Below, one piece after another: positions 58,646 to 64,000 of a DNA stretch of 64,000 nt. Each line of letters starts with the position of its first letter. Within the stretch, counting starts at the first letter, position 1. A program made the translations under genes and the position numbers. Under the pieces are notes generated by a model. That model ran no database searches and was not told the origin of the DNA. It was given only the letters and a program-made list of their open reading frames with translations. This stretch comes from Nymphaea colorata (taxonomy: Eukaryota; Streptophyta; Magnoliopsida; Nymphaeales; Nymphaeaceae), in NCBI RefSeq assembly GCF_008831285.2, contig NC_045139.1, forward strand, positions 25,588,412 to 25,652,411, given 5' to 3'.

Positions 58646-59330
58646 GAAACTATTTATTGAAAGTCGTTTTTTATGGTGTCTAAGTATAGCAAAAAAAACA
58701 TTTATTTGTGTGGCAATGAATTTATTTCATTTACTCAGATATTGTGAGAGGGAAAATTATAATGGTCCATAATCACTACTTACAGCTTCTAACCATATTT
58801 TCGTTCTAGTATAAGAAGCCAAAAAAAGGTTTAATACTTATAACCTTTTAAATTGACGAAGGAAAGTATAGTAAAATTCAGTTGTGTAAGTGCAAAGAAT
58901 TTGTTTCTTTAACTTAAATCTTGTGAAAAGGAAAATTACGATTGCCTATAATCACTACTTATGGTTTGTAGCCATATTTCCATTCCAATATAAGGTGTAC
59001 AAAAGAAAAAAAGGCATTTCCTATAGATAGGTGATGGGAAGTTTCTTCTCTGAATTTTTTCCATTTTACCTAGCATAGTGTAAAATATTGAAAGATGAAG
59101 AACTTTTTATATTATTCTATAATTTTCTATTGTTTTTGTTATATATTGATCTACAAATGCTATTGAGTACTAGTGACCACCTTCAGCTTGGATGTATCAT
59201 GATATCATATCCCACTATTCATGTAAAATGAAAGTTTGTACCGTCCAAAAAAAAAATTGCTTTCCTTGAAATTGATTTCATTGCTAAAAAAACACAATCT
59301 CTCTCTCTCTCTCTCCTCTCTCTCTCCTCT
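57885..59330 (+). repeat. Dispersed repeat family A, copy C
   Basis: The most complete copy: GGTAGTATTGTCCATGGAGA (57,920), TATGGCATTGGCTATGCTTG, a short TA run, ACAAGTGGAGGCCGATTGC, CACAACCTCCTTAAC, CT run (58,607-58,643), GTAAAATATTGAAAGATGAA (59,080) and TTGATTTCATTGCTAAAAAA (59,272). It lacks the hAT-like insertion found in copy A. A 45-base stretch around ACATTGAGTAGCAAACACAA is duplicated in tandem at 58,425-58,500. Confidence 0.8.
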
Positions 59331-59580
59331 CTCTCTCCTCTCGTCTCGTCTCTCTCTCCTCTCTCTCTTGTCTCTCTCTCCCTCTCTCCTTCCTCTCTCT
59401 CTCTCGTCTCTCTCTCTCTCCCTCCTCTCCTCTCGTCTCTCTCTCCTCTCTCTCTTGTCTCGTCTCTCTCTCTCCTCTCCTCTCGTCTCTCTCTCTCCTC
59501 TCGTCTCATCTCTCTCTCCTCTTTCTCTCGTCTCTCTCTCTCCTCTCCTCTCGTCTGTCTCTCTCTCTCTATCTCGGCCT
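59291..59580. repeat. Long CT/CTCGT microsatellite
   Basis: About 290 bases of CT with regular CTC and CTCGT interruptions, extending the CT end of family A. Long open frames here, on both strands, are repeat artefacts. Confidence 0.95.
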
Positions 59581-61609
59581 CGCCGCCCGCCCGTCTGCTC
59601 CCACCACCCTCCTCTCCCATCGCCCATCTCCCTGATTTCGCCTGCCCGTCTGCCTCGCCGTCCGTCTGCTCCCATCACCCTTCTCTCCCACCGCCCATCT
59701 CTATGTGTGGTTCTCTTTCTTCTCTCTCTCTCTCTGTCTGCTCCCTCCACCCGTCTCTCGCCCGCTTGTCCGCTCACTTCCCGCCTGCCCCGTCTCTCTC
59801 GCCCACCCATCCGCGTACCTTCCGTCTCCTCACCTCCAGGTAGGTTCTATTTGCGCACCTTCCACCCGCTGCTCTCCTCCCCTTGGATGCAGTTAGTGTG
59901 GCCTGGGGTGCCAATTGTGGCCGGCAGCGTTCTCTCTCTCTGATCCAGCGGGGTGTTTTGGTGCCTGTGGGGTGATCATGGAGGGTGTTTTGATTGGGGG
60001 CTTCTTTCCTCTCCTTGGAGCTGAGCGGTAACTATTCGATGATATGTCCATTACAGCTTGTGGGAGCATTTTGTTAGTTGACCGGTCCTTTTTCGGTGCC
60101 TTACTCTCACGTTGTGCTAAGTTTTATCTCACCAGCCTGTGGCCCGTGCTGAGCTTAGGCTTTGAGCGGGTTCAGACGCAGCTGCCTTGGCAGTGGGTGG
60201 TCACACATGTGTGATTGGCTTCGTTGCTTTGGACTGGCCACTTTGCTCTTGCACAAGGTGGGTGTCATGTCCACCCTCCCTCCTCCTCGGCCTTTGCAAC
60301 CGCCGAAGGGGGTTTGCGTTGGTGGTACCAATCTTTGTGGTATCAAGCCAGGTAACCCTCTCCCTCTTAATCAGTTGCTTTGTCGTGCTGCGGTCAGTTT
60401 CCTTTGCTCGCCTGAGGGGGTCCATAAGGCTTTGGCGTTGTCTTTCAGTTGGCAGTCTACCATCTTCAGTTGTGTCTTTGCTGGCTCGCTTCAGCTGCAA
60501 GACGCTCATGACCTCCTCCAGGCATTCCTCCCACTTGCGCGTTGTTGGTTTCTTCTTTTGCAGATGGGTGATTGTTCATTGAGGCCTAGGGCTCCCAAAA
60601 GAGGTCTCCGTTGGTAGGCCAACCCCCTCACCTTGGTGTGTCCCCTCTTCCCGTCGTGCTTCCAGGCTTCGTCACCTTTTTTAGTCTGTCGCTTCTATCT
60701 GTGTTAGATGAGGCCAGTGGTGGTGTCAGAGGTGTGCTACCTTGAACGGCCGTCGAGCCGGCACGTGTTCTTGTTGTCGTTTTCCTACTTGTCAGAATGA
60801 TCCGCGACTTTTTGGTCGGCGACATGGATTTGCTGTGGTTGCTTTCTCCTTTTGGGTCCAGGTTCCTCTGCCAACTGCTCATTGGTCGCCTTCTTCGGAT
60901 GCTAGCACTATTTTCTTTGGCTCTTTCAGACTTCCTTGACCTGGGTCTGCTTTGCCAGGCACACGGGGTCCGCCTTTCTCAGTAGAGATCTTGCGGATCT
61001 TCAGCCTAGGTGGCCTGTCGCACCAGTGTTCTTATCTTGCTGAGCTCCCGCCCTTGCTTCCCTCACCGCTGGAGCCAGCCTTGGCTTCCCCATGGAGTCC
61101 TGCCTGCTGCACTCCCCCGAGGTACCATGCTTGCCCCTTCTTTTTGCTTCTTTGCGAGCTGAAGGTTTGTGCGCGTCCACCTCGGGATGCCCCGACCTGG
61201 TGCTGCTTGCTACTCATGCTGATCTTGGCGACACTCAGTCCTTCGCACCGTCACAGTTGGCTGCCAACCCATCTGCAGGGGGTTGTCCCCTTGAGGTTAC
61301 TGTTGTTGCTCGCTCTTTTTCAACTGCGACCTCTGTTGCCTTGACCTCTACCGTTTCGTCAGCCCATCTCCCTCTGAACATGTTCCTTGTTCTTTACCAT
61401 TGTTACCGGTCTCCCTCTGCCCCCTCTACCACCCATGAGCAACTTCATATCTTGCATGCTTCTTTTGTTGTTGCTATTGCGTCGATCTCCCACTCCAGCC
61501 TGGCCAGGTTGCGGCAGGAATTACGTGGGATTGGGGCTTCCGCAGCCTCCATCCTCCCTCCCAGTGCTGCTAGGACGGCCAGACGTACGTCGCTTCACGT
61601 GCTTTCCTC
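59581..61609 (+). other. GC-richer region, possible LINE 5' part or ORF1
   Basis: The base composition changes sharply to GC-rich, with several overlapping open frames (60,162-60,617, 61,092-61,613). I find no zinc knuckle or other ORF1 hallmark, so a LINE ORF1 cannot be shown, but the region leads without a break into the endonuclease start at 61,610. It could also hold unrelated sequence. Confidence 0.4.
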
Positions 61610-64000
61610 ATGAGGGTTGCGTGTTGGAATGTGAGTGGTCGGATTTGGCCAGAATGTTGGCCAGTTTTCTGAAATGCACCATGAAATTCGACAAACAGGC
61701 TAACAGGCCCCCCGGAACTTGCAGACGAGGTTTCGATAGACAAATCAACTTCAAATGCCTTGAATTTTGGGATATGTTATATAACTTTTAATTACAAATC
61801 CAACGGTATATGGCTCGCCTAGAAACTCTAAGGGGATCGCCGGAAACAGCCTCTGTAAGTGGTGGATCTGCGGCGGTTGCACCTAAGTGGCGGCGGCGAA
61901 AACAGCCGACTTTCGTCATGGATTTGACTGCCTTGCCGTGGTCCGATCTGCCTAACCTGAGTGCCCGTTATCGGTGTAGATATCTCTCTTCTTGGGTTCG
62001 GCAACATGGACCTTCAGTGCTTATCGTGGTTGAGACCAAGCTGTCTGTGGTCTCTCTTGCTTGTGTTTGTACTCTGATGCGTCAGCCGTCCTTTGAGTTC
62101 GTACCAGCTAATGGGGCTGCTGGCGGCATCTTGCTCGCTTGGTCTCTGCCTCTTACAGGGGATGTTGTGCATGTTGGTAGGTACTCGAACTCGGTTCTCT
62201 CAATGGTCTCTAGCCCAATGGCCCAGTCTTAGTTACTGCAGTTTATGGCCCTTGCGTTGGGGCTTTGCGCGACCATCTGTGGACTGAGCTGCATCATGCT
62301 CGTCAGCTTACTTCTTTACCTTGGCTTTTGGCAGGGGACTTCAATTGCTTGCTTAGACCTGCTGACTCTTCCTCCTCTATCACTTTTGGTCCGTCAATGT
62401 CTGCTTTCCATTCGTTGAATAGTTTGGTCTCTTTGACGTGCCTTTGAGTAATGGTAAGTTTACTTTGTCCAACAATAGGAATCCTCCCATTCTTCGTAGG
62501 TTGGACCGTGTTTTCCTCTCGCCTAAGTTGTTCACTACTTTTCCTTCATCCTCCTTGGTTCTAGGATCGAGGCACTTGTCTGATCATGCCCCGTTGATCA
62601 TCTCCCTTCTTCAGGGTAGGGCTGCTACCGGGTGCGCCAGGTTTCGTTTTGAGTTTTGGTGGCTCCGTGATGATTCTTTTGTGGTTGTCGTCCCTAAATG
62701 GTGGGCTCGCATCGTCTATGGTAGGTAGGCTGCTTTCAAGCTCTCGTGGAAGTTGCATTCCATCAGAAGGGAGGTCCTCGCTTGGAAATGCATTTTCTGG
62801 AGTGGCAAATTCTCTGAGGTGAACATTTGGGATGAGGAGATCCTGTCCATCCAGACTTCTGACAATATTTCTGCAGATCAGTCTTCCCGTCTCCTTTGTC
62901 TCCAGTGTCTTGCTCAGGAATGGCGGATTAGGAAATCCATCCATTGGCAACAGCGTTCTAGGCTAGGTTGGCTTTCGTATGAAGACCAGAACTCTAGATT
63001 TTTCCACTTGGCCGCCTCTCAAAGGCGCCATCAAACGTTGCTCTAGTCCATGGTTATCGGACACAGAGTTTTTCTTGCTGATAACATTCTCCCGGCTTTG
63101 ACCGCTCATTTTCGAGATTTCTACTCTATGCCCCTTCGCTTCTGTGTCCCGTTGCCGGACTTTCAACTCTCCTCCCTCTCTATCTCGTGTGCGATATCTC
63201 TTGAGCGGCCTTTCCTGTACCAAGAGATTGCTGTCTGGGCCCTTGGCTCTGGTAATGCGCCTGGCATTGATGGTTTTCCTATTAAATTTTTTTTGCACCT
63301 TTTGGGAGGCTTGTAGTGCTGATGTGCTTGAGTTTTGTGATGAATTTGCCTCCAACTCTATCTTTCTTAAGAAATTTAATCAAACCACCTTTGTCTTGGT
63401 GCCTAAGCACTCTAACCCTATGGACATGACTCACTTTCGCTCGATATCCATTTTAGGCACTCCTTACAAGATTATTGCTAAGTTGCTTTCCTTATGGCTT
63501 ACGCCTATTATGTCGTCTATCATTAACCCCTTCCAGGTTGCTTTCATCAAGGGTCAGCATTTGCAGGATGTTGTGGTCCTCACCAATGGGGTTGTTCATT
63601 CCCCATATTGTCTGTGTCTTCCTTCCTTCATCCTTGAGTTGGACATCTCTAAGGCTTTTGATTCGGTTAGTTGGGAGTTTCTTTCTAACCTCCTCACACG
63701 CATTACTTTTGGTATGTCATTTAGGTTGTGGATCCTTTCGCTTGTCATTGGGGCCCAGCTAGCGGTCTCATTCGATGGATTGTGTAGTGATTTCTTTTGT
63801 CTAGGTCGTGGCCTCTGTCAGGGTTGTCTGTTATCGCCGTTGCTCATCAACTTAGTTGCTGAGTGCTTTTCAGCTTTATTTCGTCACGCTACGGTCGTAG
63901 GTTTCCTCACTCCCCCACTTACAGGCCCTCTCCTCTCTTCAGTATGCTAACGATTTTCTCTTGTTTGGCACTGCTTCCTGCCAACAGATTGTGAGAACTT
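61610..64000 (+). mobile_element. L1-type LINE: endonuclease and reverse transcriptase, truncated by window end
   Basis: The start at 61,610 reads MRVACWNVSG, the N-terminus of L1 endonuclease. After a 0.3-kb interruption come RYRCRYLSSWVRQHGPSVLI, ETKLS, AGDFNCLL, RRLDRVFLSPK and LSDHAPLI (GDFN, RLDR and SDHxP catalytic motifs). The reverse transcriptase follows: GSGNAPGIDGFPIKFF, QTTFVLVPKHSNP, DMTHFRSISILGTPYKIIAK, FILELDISKAFDSVSWEFL, RGLCQGCLLSPLLINL and YAND (63,943-63,954). The catalytic box is normally (F/Y)ADD, so the first Asp of the pair is Asn here. At least four frame changes show decay. The 3' end is outside the window. Confidence 0.9.
61640..61950. other. Interruption within the LINE endonuclease
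   Basis: Endonuclease coding stops after CWNVSGRIW and resumes near NLSARYRCRY at about 61,950. TGGTCGGAT (61,637) and TGGTCCGAT (61,940) flank the foreign stretch, like a 9-bp duplication with one mismatch. No convincing terminal inverted repeat is visible. Confidence 0.4.

Noticed and set aside
59205-59943. Arg-Glu-rich (minus) and Ser-Leu-rich (plus) frames of 130-235 codons
   Set aside because: They are translations of the CT/CTCGT microsatellite and its GC-rich edge, with no family resemblance.

Overview
The window is nuclear DNA of a land plant, most likely a flowering plant. It is AT-rich and packed with dinucleotide microsatellites, plant-type LTR retrotransposons (one Copia with a plant initiator-Met-tRNA primer site, two Gypsy relatives), a plant L1-type LINE, hAT- and CACTA-type DNA transposon remains, and pieces of plant genes: a MIZ1-like DUF617 gene, TIC110 of the chloroplast import machinery, the cohesin loader SCC2 and a Sec14/CRAL-TRIO protein. 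Nothing bacterial, organellar or CRISPR-like is visible. The species cannot be named from sequence alone.

Layout. 1-2.5 kb: the only near-intact host gene, a single-exon MIZ1-like gene with a TATA box, split by one apparent missing base. 4.9-6.4 kb: remains of a zinc-finger hAT-like transposase, then a repeat block interrupted by a clean 349-bp MITE with a target duplication. 8.2-8.5 kb: TIC110 fragment, minus strand. 9.5-16 kb: microsatellites and two families of dispersed noncoding repeats, one copy interrupted by a 471-bp hAT-like element with a perfect 8-bp duplication. 16.6-20.6 kb: a foldback element, then a 3.8-kb array of about 15 palindromic monomers of about 250 bp, organised in trimers. 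22.2-23.7 kb: SCC2 and CRAL-TRIO exons, both minus strand and both isolated. 28.6-29.2 kb: CACTA (TNP2) transposase fragment.

30.2-37.1 kb: a hAT-like GC-rich element split by a Gypsy relative (G1) that has an extra upstream reading frame, gag, protease and one long LTR but no pol. 37.7-38.2 kb: a 432-bp full foldback element whose arms match the monomers of the 17-20 kb array. 38.3-40.4 kb: two Copia remnants on opposite strands. 43.2-54.9 kb: a second pol-less Gypsy relative (G2), split by a complete but decayed Copia element (48,960-54,218). 54.9-56.2 kb: LINE reverse-transcriptase fragment, itself split by an 850-bp GC-rich hAT-like element. 57.9-59.6 kb: another copy of the dispersed repeat ending in long CT tracts. 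59.8-64.0 kb: GC-richer sequence leading into an L1-type LINE (endonuclease plus reverse transcriptase) that runs off the end.

Apart from the MIZ1-like gene there is no functional gene network here. The window is a layered record of insertions, and several relative ages can be read: Copia after G2; hAT-like elements after their LINE, repeat or MITE-bearing hosts; G1 after the hAT-like element it splits. The most unusual structure is the trimeric higher-order array of palindromic monomers, for which a stand-alone foldback transposon relative lies 17 kb away.
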